DNA of 34,989 bases from an uncultured Duganella sp. (GTDB taxonomy: Bacteria; Pseudomonadota; Gammaproteobacteria; Burkholderiales; Burkholderiaceae): the NCBI GenBank assembly GCA_946482635.1, contig CAMLSG010000026.1:1-34989 (forward strand), in the 5' to 3' direction. Positions 16,336 to 25,188 of this stretch are shown piece after piece. A program made the position numbers and the translations under genes. Positions within the stretch are counted from its first letter, which is position 1. Each line of letters opens with the position of its first letter. The notes beneath the pieces were generated by a model, which had not been told where the DNA came from, did no database searches, and was given only the letters and a program-made list of their open reading frames with translations.

Positions 16336-17591
16336 TTCGCAGCTCCGCAAGAACGCAGGGCGTTCAGCGGCAACGCTTCCGCCATCGCGCGATAGCCGGC
16401 AATCGAAGGATGCAGTCCGTCGCCGACATCGAGCGCCTTCAGCAGGCGCTCCGGCTGCGCGGGATCGCGCAATGCTGCATCGAAGTCGGCCACCGAATCG
16501 AATACCCCCGACGTGCGTATCCATTTGTTCAAGGCCTGGCGGTCCTCCTCATTATGCGGCGCAGGGCGGTAGTAATCGCTGCCGGTATAGGGGGTAACGG
16601 TCGCGCCAATCACGCAGATTCCCTGGGCATGGGCGCGCTCCACCAGTTGGCGATGCGCCACCTTCAAAGCTTCCAGCAGGGCTGCGCGCGCGGCAGGCGT
16701 ATCTTCACCGGCGCGGTGCTGGCCGCCAAGGTCGTTCACGCCAATCTGCACCAGCGCGTGCGTGACGCCGCTGCGTCCCAAGACGTCGCGCTCGAAGCGC
16801 GAAGCCAGGTTGGGCCCCAGGCCATCGCGCAGCAGGCGTCCACCACCGATGCCGGCATTGATCACGCCGATGGTCATCTTTTCCCGCGCCAGCCGCGCCA
16901 CCAGGAAGTCGGTCCAGCGGTCATTGCCATCCGTCGTGGTGCCATAGCCATCCGTGATCGAATCGCCGATCGCCACCACCGCAGCAGTGCCGCGCGGCGC
17001 CTGCACCTCGATATCCGCCAGTGCGTACCAGCGCACCACCTTGCCCGCTTCCGGCCATTTCGCTTCCGCCTCATGGCGGCCCGCCAGCGTAAAGCTGGTA
17101 GTGCGCGAACCGGGATGGCCGGTCTGGCGTGCCGGTTCGCCATTGAAGTAGTAGGAGATTGCCAGGTCGGTCCCGGCTGCGTGCGGCAGTTCAACCGGAT
17201 CGCTGTAATACTCGGCGCCGGCGGGGATCACCACCGCAGCCTGGCCGCCGAAAGTCAGGGGGCGGATTGTCGCGGCGTCAACATCGGGGGAGCCGGCCGC
17301 CACCGCACGGGCAATGCTGGCAGCTTCCAGCGCCAGCGGAGCGGTACCGAAGGCATTACTGACGCGCACCCGCAACACTTTCCCTCCGAGCGAGGCACGC
17401 ACCACCTGCCGCAGGCTGCCATCGCGCCATTGCGCGGCCGGCAATTCATTCGGTCCTTCAGGCACCATCTGCGCCGTACCCCACGACGCAACCCAGCGCC
17501 ATTGCGGCGTTGCCGCCCCGGCGCAGGCAGCTCCAGCCAGCAGGGCCAGCCCCACAATCCATGCACACAACTTCTGTTGACTTGCCCGCAT
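16332..17591 (-). CDS. secreted SGNH/GDSL esterase, likely xylan deacetylase
   Basis: The 419-residue exported protein (signal MRASQQKLCAWIVGLALLAG, cleaved near ACAGA) is a GDSL/SGNH hydrolase. All four blocks are visible: GDSITDG with nucleophile S211, NAGIGGG, GVND with N286, and DGLHPS with D391/H394. A jelly-roll-like region of about 160 residues precedes the catalytic domain, as in a subgroup of bacterial GDSL esterases. In this locus removal of acetyl groups from acetylated glucuronoxylan is the most likely role; feruloyl or other ester substrates cannot be excluded. It is the first gene of a two-gene unit with GH115 (ATGA overlap) and divergent from gudD. GAGG lies seven bases before the ATG. 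Confidence 0.92.
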   Translation of the reverse strand: MRASQQKLCAWIVGLALLAGAACAGAATPQWRWVASWGTAQMVPEGPNELPAAQWRDGSLRQVVRASLGGKVLRVRVSNAFGTAPLALEAASIARAVAAGSPDVDAATIRPLTFGGQAAVVIPAGAEYYSDPVELPHAAGTDLAISYYFNGEPARQTGHPGSRTTSFTLAGRHEAEAKWPEAGKVVRWYALADIEVQAPRGTAAVVAIGDSITDGYGTTTDGNDRWTDFLVARLAREKMTIGVINAGIGGGRLLRDGLGPNLASRFERDVLGRSGVTHALVQIGVNDLGGQHRAGEDTPAARAALLEALKVAHRQLVERAHAQGICVIGATVTPYTGSDYYRPAPHNEEDRQALNKWIRTSGVFDSVADFDAALRDPAQPERLLKALDVGDGLHPSIAGYRAMAEALPLNALRSCGAAK

Positions 17592-17604
17592 AAATACCTC
17601 ACAC

Positions 17605-17633
17605 TTGAGAAATGGTAGCGCTATTCATTTTAG
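17605..17633 (+). promoter_or_regulatory. LacI-type operator and candidate promoter before gudD
   Basis: TGGTAGCGCTATTC at 17613-17626 matches the palindrome TGGTAGCGCTACCA at 11 of 14 positions, with a perfect central TAGCGCTA. TTGAGA (17605-17610) lies exactly 17 bases before a weak TTTTAG (17628-17633), so the operator would fill the promoter spacer and block polymerase. The start codon is only ten bases further, so a leaderless mRNA or another start point is possible. The gap is shared with the divergent GDSL-GH115 unit. Confidence 0.5.
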
Positions 17634-17642
17634 GGTAATCAA

Positions 17643-19031
17643 ATGGTACACGCAACAATTCAGGGCAGCGGCAGCACGCCTGCCATCGTCGAAATGCGGG
17701 TGATTCCGGTCGCCGGCCACGACAGCATGCTGCTCAACCTGTGCGGCGCGCACGCGCCTTATTTCATTCGCACCGTCGTCATTCTCAAGGATAGTGCGGG
17801 CCGCACCGGCGTTGGCGAAGTACCCGGCGGCGCCGGCATTACCAAAGCGCTGGAAAAAGCCATTCCGCTGGTGGTCGGCACCGAAACCGGCCGCTTCAAC
17901 CGCACCCTGAACGCCGTGCGCGCCGCGATTTCCGGCAAAGGCAGCGGCATGCAGCACCAGGTCACCTCCGCCGCCGAAGCCGCGGTGCTCAAGCAGCCGC
18001 ACGAAATCAACCTGCGCCTGGAAAATGTGGTCACCGCCATCGAAGCAGCCCTGCTCGACCTGCTGGGCCAGCACCTGGGCGTGCCGGTGTGCGAACTGCT
18101 CGGCGCCGGCCAGCAGCGCGACACCGTGCCAATGCTGGCCTACCTGTTCTACATCGGCGACCGCCAGCGCACCGACTTGCCCTACCTGTCCGGCAGTGGC
18201 AGCAGCGGCTGGTACGCTGCCCGCCACCGCGAAGCACTGGCGCCGACCGCCATCGCCGACCAGGCTGCGGCAGCGGCAGACCGCTATGGCTTCCGCGACT
18301 TCAAGCTGAAGGGCGGGGTCATGCGCGGCGCCGAGGAGATGGAAGCCATCGCCGCCATCAAAGCGCGCTTCCCCGATGCCCGCGTAACGCTGGACCCTAA
18401 CGGCGCCTGGTCGCTCGGCGAAGCGATCGCCCTGTGCCGCGGCCAGGGCCACCTGCTGGCGTATGCCGAAGATCCATGCGGCCCCGAGGACGGCTATTCC
18501 GGCCGCGAGGTCATGGCCGAATTCCGCCGCGCCACCGGTATTCCAACCGCCACCAATATGGTCGCCACCGACTGGCGCCAGATGGCGCACTCGCACCTGC
18601 TGGGGGCTGTCGACATTCCTCTGGCCGATCCGCATTTCTGGACCATGCAAGGTTCGGTGCGGCTGGCCCAGCTCTGCGCCGAATGGGGCCTGACCTGGGG
18701 CTCTCACTCCAACAACCACTTCGACATTTCGCTGGCCATGTTCACGCATGCGGCGGCGGCCGCGCCGGGGCGCATCACCGCCATCGACACCCACTGGATC
18801 TGGCAGGAAGGCCAGGAACGCCTGACTGTCAATCCGCCACAAATTGTAGCTGGCGAGGTAGCGGTACCAGAGGCGCCCGGCCTGGGCATCGAACCGGACA
18901 TGGAACGCATCGAGGCAGCGCACGAATTGTTCAAGAAGGTCGGCACCGGCGCTCGCGACGACGCGATGGCCATGCAATACCTGGTGCCAGGCTGGCAGTA
19001 CTCGCCCAAGCTGCCAAGCCTGGGCCGTTAA
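17643..19031 (+). CDS. gudD: D-glucarate dehydratase
   Basis: The 462-residue protein is a glucarate dehydratase of the enolase superfamily, converting D-glucarate to 5-keto-4-deoxy-D-glucarate. It aligns with E. coli GudD at a constant offset of 16. The catalytic lysines are K221 and K223 (FKLKGG), the metal ligands D251 (LDPNGAW), E282 (GPEDGYSG) and N305 (TNM), and the His/Asp pair D329 (LADP) and H355 ([11 protein letters not shown]). A capping domain occupies the first 140 residues. It is the first gene of the seven-gene operon. Substrate could come from 4-O-methylglucuronate/glucuronate freed by GH67/GH115 after oxidation by a uronate dehydrogenase not in this window. It has no export signal and acts in the cytoplasm. 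Confidence 0.93.
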   Translation: MVHATIQGSGSTPAIVEMRVIPVAGHDSMLLNLCGAHAPYFIRTVVILKDSAGRTGVGEVPGGAGITKALEKAIPLVVGTETGRFNRTLNAVRAAISGKGSGMQHQVTSAAEAAVLKQPHEINLRLENVVTAIEAALLDLLGQHLGVPVCELLGAGQQRDTVPMLAYLFYIGDRQRTDLPYLSGSGSSGWYAARHREALAPTAIADQAAAAADRYGFRDFKLKGGVMRGAEEMEAIAAIKARFPDARVTLDPNGAWSLGEAIALCRGQGHLLAYAEDPCGPEDGYSGREVMAEFRRATGIPTATNMVATDWRQMAHSHLLGAVDIPLADPHFWTMQGSVRLAQLCAEWGLTWGSHSNNHFDISLAMFTHAAAAAPGRITAIDTHWIWQEGQERLTVNPPQIVAGEVAVPEAPGLGIEPDMERIEAAHELFKKVGTGARDDAMAMQYLVPGWQYSPKLPSLGR

Positions 19032-19049
19032 GAATTCAAAGGAGACTTT

Positions 19050-20231
19050 ATGCAAACGATTAATGCATCGGCGTGCCTGCCGCACGACCTGGAAGATGCC
19101 CTGCTGGTGGGGCGCGTGTGGCGCCCGGCGCCGGTGGATGGCCCTTGCGTCGTCGTGGTCCGAAATGGCGTCGTGTTCGACATCACCGCGCATGTGGCTA
19201 CGGTGGCGGACCTGCTGGATCGTCCGGGCGTGCTGCAGTTCGCACGCGATGTGGACGGCGAGCAGTTGGGCAGCGCGGAGGAGCTGCTCGGCGCTGCGCT
19301 GGCCGGCGACGCCAAAGGCGTGCGCCTGCTTGCGCCATGCGACGTGCAGGCCATCAAGGCTTGCGGCGTGACCTTTGCCGTCAGCCTGCTGGAACGCGTG
19401 ATCGAAGAACAGGCCGGCGGCAACCCGGCGCGGGCCAACGCGCTGCGCGCGGAACTGCTGTCCACCATTGGCGGCGACCTGTCCAGTATCAAGCCCGGCT
19501 CGCCGGAGGCTGAGAAACTGAAACGCGAATTCCAGGCGCGCGGCGCATGGTCGCAATACATGGAAGTGGGCATCGGCCCCTTCGCCGAAGTCTTCTCAAA
19601 ATCCCAGCCCATGTCGGCAGTCGGCTTCGGCGCCGACGTCGGCCTGCACCCTGCCTCGCAGTGGAACAATCCGGAGCCGGAGATCGTGCTGGCAGTGAAC
19701 AGCCGTTTCGAAGCTGTCGGCGCGGCCCTGGGCAACGACGTCAACCTGCGCGACATCGAAGGCCGCAGCGCGCTCCTGCTGGGCAAGGCCAAGGACAATA
19801 ACGCCTCCTGCTCGATCGGCCCCTTCATCCGCCTGTTCGACAGCATTTTCACCATGGGCGACGTGCGCAACGCCGAAGTTCGCCTGGCGATCGAAGGCAG
19901 CGACGACGACTTCGTGCTCGACGGCCTTAGCCGCATGTGCGAAATCAGCCGCGACCCGCTCGACCTGGTCGCGCAAACCGCGGGCGCCCACCACCAATAC
20001 CCCGATGGCTTCATGCTCTTCCTCGGCACGATGTTCTCGCCGATCAAGGACCGTGGCCAGAAAGGCGCCGGCTTTACCCATCACCTGGGCGACCGGGTCA
20101 CCATCAGCAGCGCATCGCTTGGCGCGCTGGTCAACCACGTGCAACGCAGCGACCAGCTGCCGCCGTGGACGTTTGGTGTCCGTGCCCTCTACCGCAACCT
20201 GGCACGCCGCGGCATCGCGGCAGGAGAATAG
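19050..20231 (+). CDS. xylX: XylX-like 2-keto-3-deoxy-D-xylonate dehydratase (FAH family)
   Basis: The 393-residue cytoplasmic protein belongs to the fumarylacetoacetate-hydrolase superfamily and has the length of Caulobacter XylX. XylX dehydrates 2-keto-3-deoxy-D-xylonate to 2-oxoglutarate semialdehyde in the Weimberg pathway. The metal site shows in NNPEPEIVL (E209, E211) and GNDVNLRDIEG (D230). The C-terminal core has GAHHQYPDGFMLFLGTMFSP and GDRVTISS. The N-terminal 150 residues form the smaller, less conserved domain. GGAGA precedes the ATG by a few bases, 18 bases after gudD. Assignment to the xylose branch rests on the SDR, lactonase and XylD-type genes behind it; an arabinose branch would be the alternative. 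Confidence 0.82.
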   Translation: MQTINASACLPHDLEDALLVGRVWRPAPVDGPCVVVVRNGVVFDITAHVATVADLLDRPGVLQFARDVDGEQLGSAEELLGAALAGDAKGVRLLAPCDVQAIKACGVTFAVSLLERVIEEQAGGNPARANALRAELLSTIGGDLSSIKPGSPEAEKLKREFQARGAWSQYMEVGIGPFAEVFSKSQPMSAVGFGADVGLHPASQWNNPEPEIVLAVNSRFEAVGAALGNDVNLRDIEGRSALLLGKAKDNNASCSIGPFIRLFDSIFTMGDVRNAEVRLAIEGSDDDFVLDGLSRMCEISRDPLDLVAQTAGAHHQYPDGFMLFLGTMFSPIKDRGQKGAGFTHHLGDRVTISSASLGALVNHVQRSDQLPPWTFGVRALYRNLARRGIAAGE

Positions 20232-20235
20232 ATAC

Positions 20236-21027
20236 ATGACAGCAGCAGCAAGAAAACCCGTGGTGTACGCCACCTACCCTGACCTCGCCGGCAAGCGCGT
20301 CGTGATCACGGGCGGCGGCACCGGCATTGGCGCGGCCATCGTCGACGCCTTCGCCAAGCAGGGCGCGCACGTTGTCTTCCTCGATATCCAGGACGAGGCC
20401 TCGAAGGCGCTGGAGCAAAGCCTGGCAGGCGCGCAACATCCGCCGCGCTTCATCCATTGCGACCTGACCAACCTCGACGAGGTCGGCGCCGTGTTCCAGC
20501 AGATCGAGCGCGAACTCGGCCCGGTTGAAGTCCTGGTCAACAACGCCGCCAACGACAACCGTCACCAGGTGGAAGACGTCACCGCCAAGTACTGGGACGA
20601 CAGCCTGGCCGTCAACCTGCGCCACCAGTTCTTCTGCGCGCAGGCTGTGGCGCCGGGCATGAAGGCTGCGGGCGGCGGCGTGATCCTGAACTTCGGCTCG
20701 ATCTCCTGGCACCTGGCGCTGGGCAAGCTGTCGCTGTACATGACCGCCAAAGCGGCAATCGAAGGCCTGACCCGCGGCCTGGCCCGCGACCTCGGCGCCG
20801 ACGGCATCCGCGTCAACTGCATTATCCCTGGCTCGATCAAGACGCCGCGCCAGATGGCGCTGTGGCATTCGCCGGAAGACGAAGCTGCAATCCTGGCCGC
20901 CCAGTGCCTGCACGAGCGCGTGGAACCGGATGACGTGGCTGCGCTGACCCTGTTCCTCGCTTCCGGCAATGCGGCGCGCTGCTCCGGCCGCGATTACTTC
21001 GTCGACGCTGGATGGTACGGATCGTGA
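20236..21027 (+). CDS. SDR sugar dehydrogenase, likely D-xylose 1-dehydrogenase
   Basis: The 263-residue short-chain dehydrogenase starts at the ATG at 20236 (AGGAG nine bases before, four bases after the previous stop). A frame opening further upstream belongs to the preceding gene's shadow. The nucleotide motif is TGGGTGIG (25-32), D50 at the end of strand 2 suggests NAD+, then NNAA (102-105) and the catalytic FGSISW and Y168-x-x-x-K172 (YMTAK). In the operon it should oxidise D-xylose to D-xylonolactone, the first Weimberg step, as Caulobacter XylB does. Other aldose 1-dehydrogenase substrates (L-arabinose, galactose) cannot be excluded from sequence. The stop overlaps the next gene. Confidence 0.88.
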   Translation: MTAAARKPVVYATYPDLAGKRVVITGGGTGIGAAIVDAFAKQGAHVVFLDIQDEASKALEQSLAGAQHPPRFIHCDLTNLDEVGAVFQQIERELGPVEVLVNNAANDNRHQVEDVTAKYWDDSLAVNLRHQFFCAQAVAPGMKAAGGGVILNFGSISWHLALGKLSLYMTAKAAIEGLTRGLARDLGADGIRVNCIIPGSIKTPRQMALWHSPEDEAAILAAQCLHERVEPDDVAALTLFLASGNAARCSGRDYFVDAGWYGS

Positions 21028-21899
21028 GCTCGCCGCAATGCATCTGGGAAGTCGGCGCCACACTGGCCGAAGGGCCGGTCTGGCATGCCGCCGAGCGCGT
21101 CTTCTACTTTGTCGACATCAAAGGCCGCCGACTGCATTGCTGCAATGAAGACGGCGGCGATCGCCTGAGCTGGAAGGCGCCTGCGGAAATCGGATTTGCC
21201 CTGCCGATGGCTGGCGGCGATTTCATCTGCGGCCTGCAGGGCAAGCTGGCGCGCTTCACCACGGCGGGCAAGTTCGAGACCGTGCTGGAGATCGAAGCCG
21301 GCCAGCCGGGCAACCGCTGCAACGACGGCTACGTCGATGCCAACGGCCGCCTGTGGTTCGGCACCATGGACAACGGCGAATCCTCCCCCACCGGTTCCCT
21401 GTACCGCCTTGATGCACGCGGCCTGCAAGCCATGGATGGCAACATCATCATCACCAATGGCCCCTGCCACAGCCCGGACGGCAAGACCTTCTACCACACC
21501 GATACGCTGGCGCGCGTGGTATATGCCTACGACAGCGCAGCTGACGGCACCCTGTCGAACAAGCGCGAATTCGTGCGCTACGCGCATGGCGTGCCCGGCC
21601 ACCCGGACGGCAGCGCGGTCGACGCCGAGGGCCACGTCTGGATCTCCCTGTTCGGCGGCAGCCGCATCGAACGCTATGCGCCGGACGGCAAGCTGGCGCA
21701 AACTATCCCGATGCCCTGCCCTAACATCACCAAGGTCGCTTTCGGCGGCGCCGACCTGCGCACGGTCTTCGTCACCACCGCGCGCAAGGGCATGAGCGAA
21801 GAAGCCCTGGCCGCCCACCCGCTGGCTGGCGGCGTGTTCACCTTCCGCGTGGACGTGCCCGGCCTGCCGCAACATCAATTCGACAGGAAAGCAGCATGA
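21024..21899 (+). CDS. SMP-30/gluconolactonase family lactonase, likely xylonolactonase
   Basis: The 291-residue protein is a six-bladed propeller lactonase of the SMP-30/Gnl/LRE family. Metal-site residues align with human SMP30 at consistent spacing: E16 (LAEGPVW), N100 (NRCNDG), N145 (TNGPCHS) and D195 (GHPDGSAVD). It should open the lactone made by the dehydrogenase upstream to the free sugar acid in the cytoplasm. I chose the GTG at 21024 because it overlaps the previous TGA as GTGA and the neighbouring junction (ATGA with xylD) has the same form. The ATG at 21012 would add four residues and is also possible. Sequence alone does not separate xylono- from arabino- or gluconolactone. Confidence 0.88.
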   Translation: MSSPQCIWEVGATLAEGPVWHAAERVFYFVDIKGRRLHCCNEDGGDRLSWKAPAEIGFALPMAGGDFICGLQGKLARFTTAGKFETVLEIEAGQPGNRCNDGYVDANGRLWFGTMDNGESSPTGSLYRLDARGLQAMDGNIIITNGPCHSPDGKTFYHTDTLARVVYAYDSAADGTLSNKREFVRYAHGVPGHPDGSAVDAEGHVWISLFGGSRIERYAPDGKLAQTIPMPCPNITKVAFGGADLRTVFVTTARKGMSEEALAAHPLAGGVFTFRVDVPGLPQHQFDRKAA

Positions 21900-23665
21900 G
21901 CACCCGCCGCTATCGTTCGCAGGACTGGTTCGACAATCCGGACCACATCGACATGACCGCGCTGTATCTCGAGCGCTTCATGAACTACGGGATCACGCCG
22001 GAAGAGCTGCGCAGCGGCCGCCCGATCATCGGCATCGCGCAATCGGGCAGCGATATCAGCCCCTGCAACCGGATCCACCTCGACCTGGCCAAGCGCGTGC
22101 GCGACGGCATCCGCGACGCGGGCGGCATCCCGATGGAATTCCCGCTGCATCCGATCTTCGAGAACTGCCGCCGCCCCACCGCCGCCATCGACCGCAACCT
22201 GGCCTATATGGGCCTGGTCGAGATCCTGCACGGCTACCCGATCGACGCCGTGGTGCTGACCACCGGCTGCGACAAGACCACCCCGGCGCAGCTGATGGCC
22301 GCATCCACCGTCGACATTCCCGCCATCGTGCTGTCCGGCGGGCCGATGCTCGATGGCTGGCTCGATGGCGAGCTGGTTGGCTCCGGCGCGGCGATCTGGA
22401 AAGGCCGCCGCCAATTGGCAGCAGGCCAGATCGACAACGAGAAGTTCCTCGAAATCGCCGCCGCTTCGGCACCGTCGGCGGGCCACTGCAACACCATGGG
22501 CACCGCCTCCACCATGAACGCCATGGCCGAAGCATTGGGCATGTCGCTCACCGGCTGCTCCGCCATCCCGGCGCCCTACCGCGAGCGCGGCCAGATGGCC
22601 TATGAAACCGGGCGCCGCATCGTCGAACTGGCGCAGCAGGACATCCGGCCGTCTTCGATCCTGTCGCGCGAAGCCTTCCTGGACGCCATCGTGGTCAATG
22701 CCGCCATTGGCGGTTCCACCAACGCCCAGCAGCACATCATGGCCATGGCGCGCCACGCCGGCGTCGAACTGCACGAAGACGACTGGATGACCTACGGCCA
22801 CGACATCCCGCTGCTGCTGAACATGCAGCCTTCCGGCAAATTCCTCGGCGAGCGTTTCCACCGCGCCGGCGGCGTACCGGCCGTGATGTGGGAGCTGCAC
22901 AAGGCGGGCAAGCTGCGCGCCGAGCGCCCGACCGTCACCGGCCGCAGCATGGCGCAGAACCTGGAAGGCCGCGAGAGCGCCGACCGCGAGATGATCACGC
23001 CGTTCGACAAGCCGCTGAAAGAGCAGGCCGGCTTCATGGTCTTGCGCGGCAACCTGTTCGACTTCGCGATCATGAAGAGCAGCGTCATCTCCGAAGACTT
23101 CCGAAACCGCTACCTGCGCCGTCCCGGCCAGGAAAACATCTTTGAATGCCGCGCCGTGGTGTTCGACGGCTCCGGCGACTACCACGCCCGCATCAACGAT
23201 CCTTCATTGGGCATCGACGAGAACACCATCCTGGTGATCCGCGGCGCCGGCCCGGTGGGCTGGCCCGGTTCGGCAGAAGTAGTGAACATGCAACCGCCGG
23301 ATGCGCTGATCAAGAAGGGCATCAACAACCTGCCGACCCTTGGCGATGGCCGCCAGTCCGGCACGTCCGACAGCCCGTCGATCCTGAACGCCTCGCCGGA
23401 AAGCGCGGTGGGGGGCGGCCTGGCCTGGATCCGCACCGGTGACATGGTGCGCATCGACCTGAACACCGGCAGCTGCAATATGCTGGTCGACGACAAGGAA
23501 ATTGAACGCCGCAAGCAAGACGGCGTGCCGCCCGTACCGCCTAGCCAGACGCCATGGCAGGAGATCTATCGTGCCACCGTGGGCCAGATGGCCAACGGCG
23601 CGTGCATGGAGCTGGCACTGGCTTACCGGGGCGTCGCGAACGACACGCCGCGCCACAATCACTGA
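21896..23665 (+). CDS. xylD: pentonate dehydratase of the IlvD/Edd family, XylD-type
   Basis: The 589-residue enzyme is an iron-sulfur dehydratase of the IlvD/Edd family, length 589 against about 590 for Caulobacter XylD. Three cysteines of the [2Fe-2S] site are C57 (DISPCN), C125 (TGCDKT, with K127 as the likely metal-bridging carbamylated lysine) and C198 (GHCNTMGTAST). These fall three residues before the Caulobacter positions as I recall them. The reaction is D-xylonate to 2-keto-3-deoxy-D-xylonate. The start overlaps the lactonase stop as ATGA. L-arabonate or gluconate dehydratase activity remains possible, but the xylanolytic context favours xylonate. It is cytoplasmic and oxygen tolerance would be expected for a 2Fe-2S member. 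Confidence 0.92.
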   Translation: MSTRRYRSQDWFDNPDHIDMTALYLERFMNYGITPEELRSGRPIIGIAQSGSDISPCNRIHLDLAKRVRDGIRDAGGIPMEFPLHPIFENCRRPTAAIDRNLAYMGLVEILHGYPIDAVVLTTGCDKTTPAQLMAASTVDIPAIVLSGGPMLDGWLDGELVGSGAAIWKGRRQLAAGQIDNEKFLEIAAASAPSAGHCNTMGTASTMNAMAEALGMSLTGCSAIPAPYRERGQMAYETGRRIVELAQQDIRPSSILSREAFLDAIVVNAAIGGSTNAQQHIMAMARHAGVELHEDDWMTYGHDIPLLLNMQPSGKFLGERFHRAGGVPAVMWELHKAGKLRAERPTVTGRSMAQNLEGRESADREMITPFDKPLKEQAGFMVLRGNLFDFAIMKSSVISEDFRNRYLRRPGQENIFECRAVVFDGSGDYHARINDPSLGIDENTILVIRGAGPVGWPGSAEVVNMQPPDALIKKGINNLPTLGDGRQSGTSDSPSILNASPESAVGGGLAWIRTGDMVRIDLNTGSCNMLVDDKEIERRKQDGVPPVPPSQTPWQEIYRATVGQMANGACMELALAYRGVANDTPRHNH

Positions 23666-23706
23666 CCCGGCTTGAACCGGGCCTGATAAATAAAGAGGAG
23701 ACATCC

Positions 23707-25140
23707 ATGAACAGCATTGCCCTGGAAAATACCGAACCCAGTCATGAAGAGGAGAACACTGGCCTCATCATCCTTATCAGCTGCGTAGCCACCATCGGCG
23801 GCTTCCTGTTCGGCTTCGATAGTGGCGTCATCAACGGCACGGTCGATGGCCTGAAGCAGGCTTTCCACTCGACCTCCGCCGGCATCGGCTTCGAAGTCGC
23901 GTCGATGCTGCTTGGCTGCGCAATCGGCGCCTTCTTCGCCGGCCGCCTTGGCGACCGCTGGGGGCGCCGTGCAGTGCTGATCATCTCCTCCGTGATGTTC
24001 CTGCTGTCGGCGCTGGGCGCGGGCTGCGCGACGACATCGGCGGTGTTCATCGCCGCCCGCGTACTGGGCGGCTTTGCCGTCGGCGCAGCAAGCGTGATGT
24101 CGCCGGCCTACATCGCCGAAGTCGCCTCCGCCCGCTATCGCGGCCGTCTTGCAACCGTCCAGCAGATCGCCATCATCAGCGGTTTGTTCTGTGCCTTCCT
24201 CAGCAACTACATGCTGGCGAAAGCAGCCGGCGGTTCAACCGGCGTGCTGTGGCTCGGCCAGGAAGCGTGGCGCTGGATGTTCTGGATGATGGCCATTCCA
24301 TCCGCGCTGTTCCTGCTGCTCCTGCTGGCGATTCCTGAAAGCCCGCGCTTCCTGGTCGTGAAGAAGCGCACATCCGAAGCCATGGCCGTGCTGGAGCGCC
24401 TGTATGGCGCCTCCGCAGCCAAGGAGAAGTTCGCAGCGATCGACGTCTCGCTGTCCGAAGACCACCATCGCCCACGCCTGTCCGACCTGATCAACAAGGC
24501 AACCGGCAAGCTGCGTCCTATCGTCTGGGTCGGCATCGGCCTGGCGACCTTCCAGCAGCTGGTCGGCATCAACGTCGTGTTCTACTACGGCGCGGTGCTG
24601 TGGCAAGCCGTTGGCTTCTCCGAGAGCGATGCGCTGCTGATTAACGTCCTCTCGGGTGCACTGAGCATCGGCGCCTGCATCGTCACCGTGTTCCTGATCG
24701 ACCGCATCGGCCGCAAGCCCTTGCTGTGGATCGGCTCGATCGGCATGGCGGTGACGCTCGGCCTGGTCACCCTCGCATTCGCCAGCGCATCGCTCGACGC
24801 AAGCGGCAAGCTGACGCTGTCCGGCTCGATGGGCGTGCTCGCGCTGATCGCTGCGAATGTCTACGTGATCTTCTTTAACCTGTCGTGGGGTCCGGTCATG
24901 TGGGTCATGCTGGGCGAGATGTTCCCCAACCAGATTCGCGGCTCCGGCCTGGCAGTCGCAGGCGCTGCGCAATGGACTTCGAATTTCATCATCACGGTGA
25001 CCTTCCCGATCCTGCTCGGTGGCATCGGCCTGGCTGGCGCATACGGTATCTACACCGTCGCCGCCGTGATCTCCCTGTTCTTCGTCCTGCGCTATGTGCA
25101 TGAAACGCGCGGCAAAGAGCTGGAGCAGATGGAAGGCTAA
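23707..25140 (+). CDS. sugar porter (MFS) transporter, likely xylose
   Basis: The 477-residue inner-membrane protein belongs to the sugar porter family of the major facilitator superfamily, with about 12 hydrophobic segments. Family signatures are GGFLFGFDSGVING, GRLGDRWGRR in loop 2-3, PESPRFLV after segment 6, TFQQLVGIN in segment 7, DRIGRKPLL in loop 8-9 and ETRGKELE at the C-terminus. The ATG at 23707 follows GAGGAGAC; a longer frame from 23554 is inside xylD. By context it imports D-xylose (or xylobiose) from the periplasm, probably with protons, as E. coli XylE does. It lies 41 bases after xylD and 48 before the GH3 gene. Confidence 0.92.
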   Translation: MNSIALENTEPSHEEENTGLIILISCVATIGGFLFGFDSGVINGTVDGLKQAFHSTSAGIGFEVASMLLGCAIGAFFAGRLGDRWGRRAVLIISSVMFLLSALGAGCATTSAVFIAARVLGGFAVGAASVMSPAYIAEVASARYRGRLATVQQIAIISGLFCAFLSNYMLAKAAGGSTGVLWLGQEAWRWMFWMMAIPSALFLLLLLAIPESPRFLVVKKRTSEAMAVLERLYGASAAKEKFAAIDVSLSEDHHRPRLSDLINKATGKLRPIVWVGIGLATFQQLVGINVVFYYGAVLWQAVGFSESDALLINVLSGALSIGACIVTVFLIDRIGRKPLLWIGSIGMAVTLGLVTLAFASASLDASGKLTLSGSMGVLALIAANVYVIFFNLSWGPVMWVMLGEMFPNQIRGSGLAVAGAAQWTSNFIITVTFPILLGGIGLAGAYGIYTVAAVISLFFVLRYVHETRGKELEQMEG

Positions 25141-25188
25141 GCAGGTTCAAGAAAAATATAAAACGAATACAACTACTGGAGACACAGC

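Noticed and set aside
17625..19556. A 643-codon open frame opposite gudD and xylX
   Set aside because: It crosses two real genes and their junction and has no recognisable domain.
20236..23665. Reading the SDR-lactonase-dehydratase set as an L-arabinose pathway
   Set aside because: Sequence cannot fully exclude it, but the FAH-type XylX homologue and the xylanolytic neighbours fit D-xylose better.
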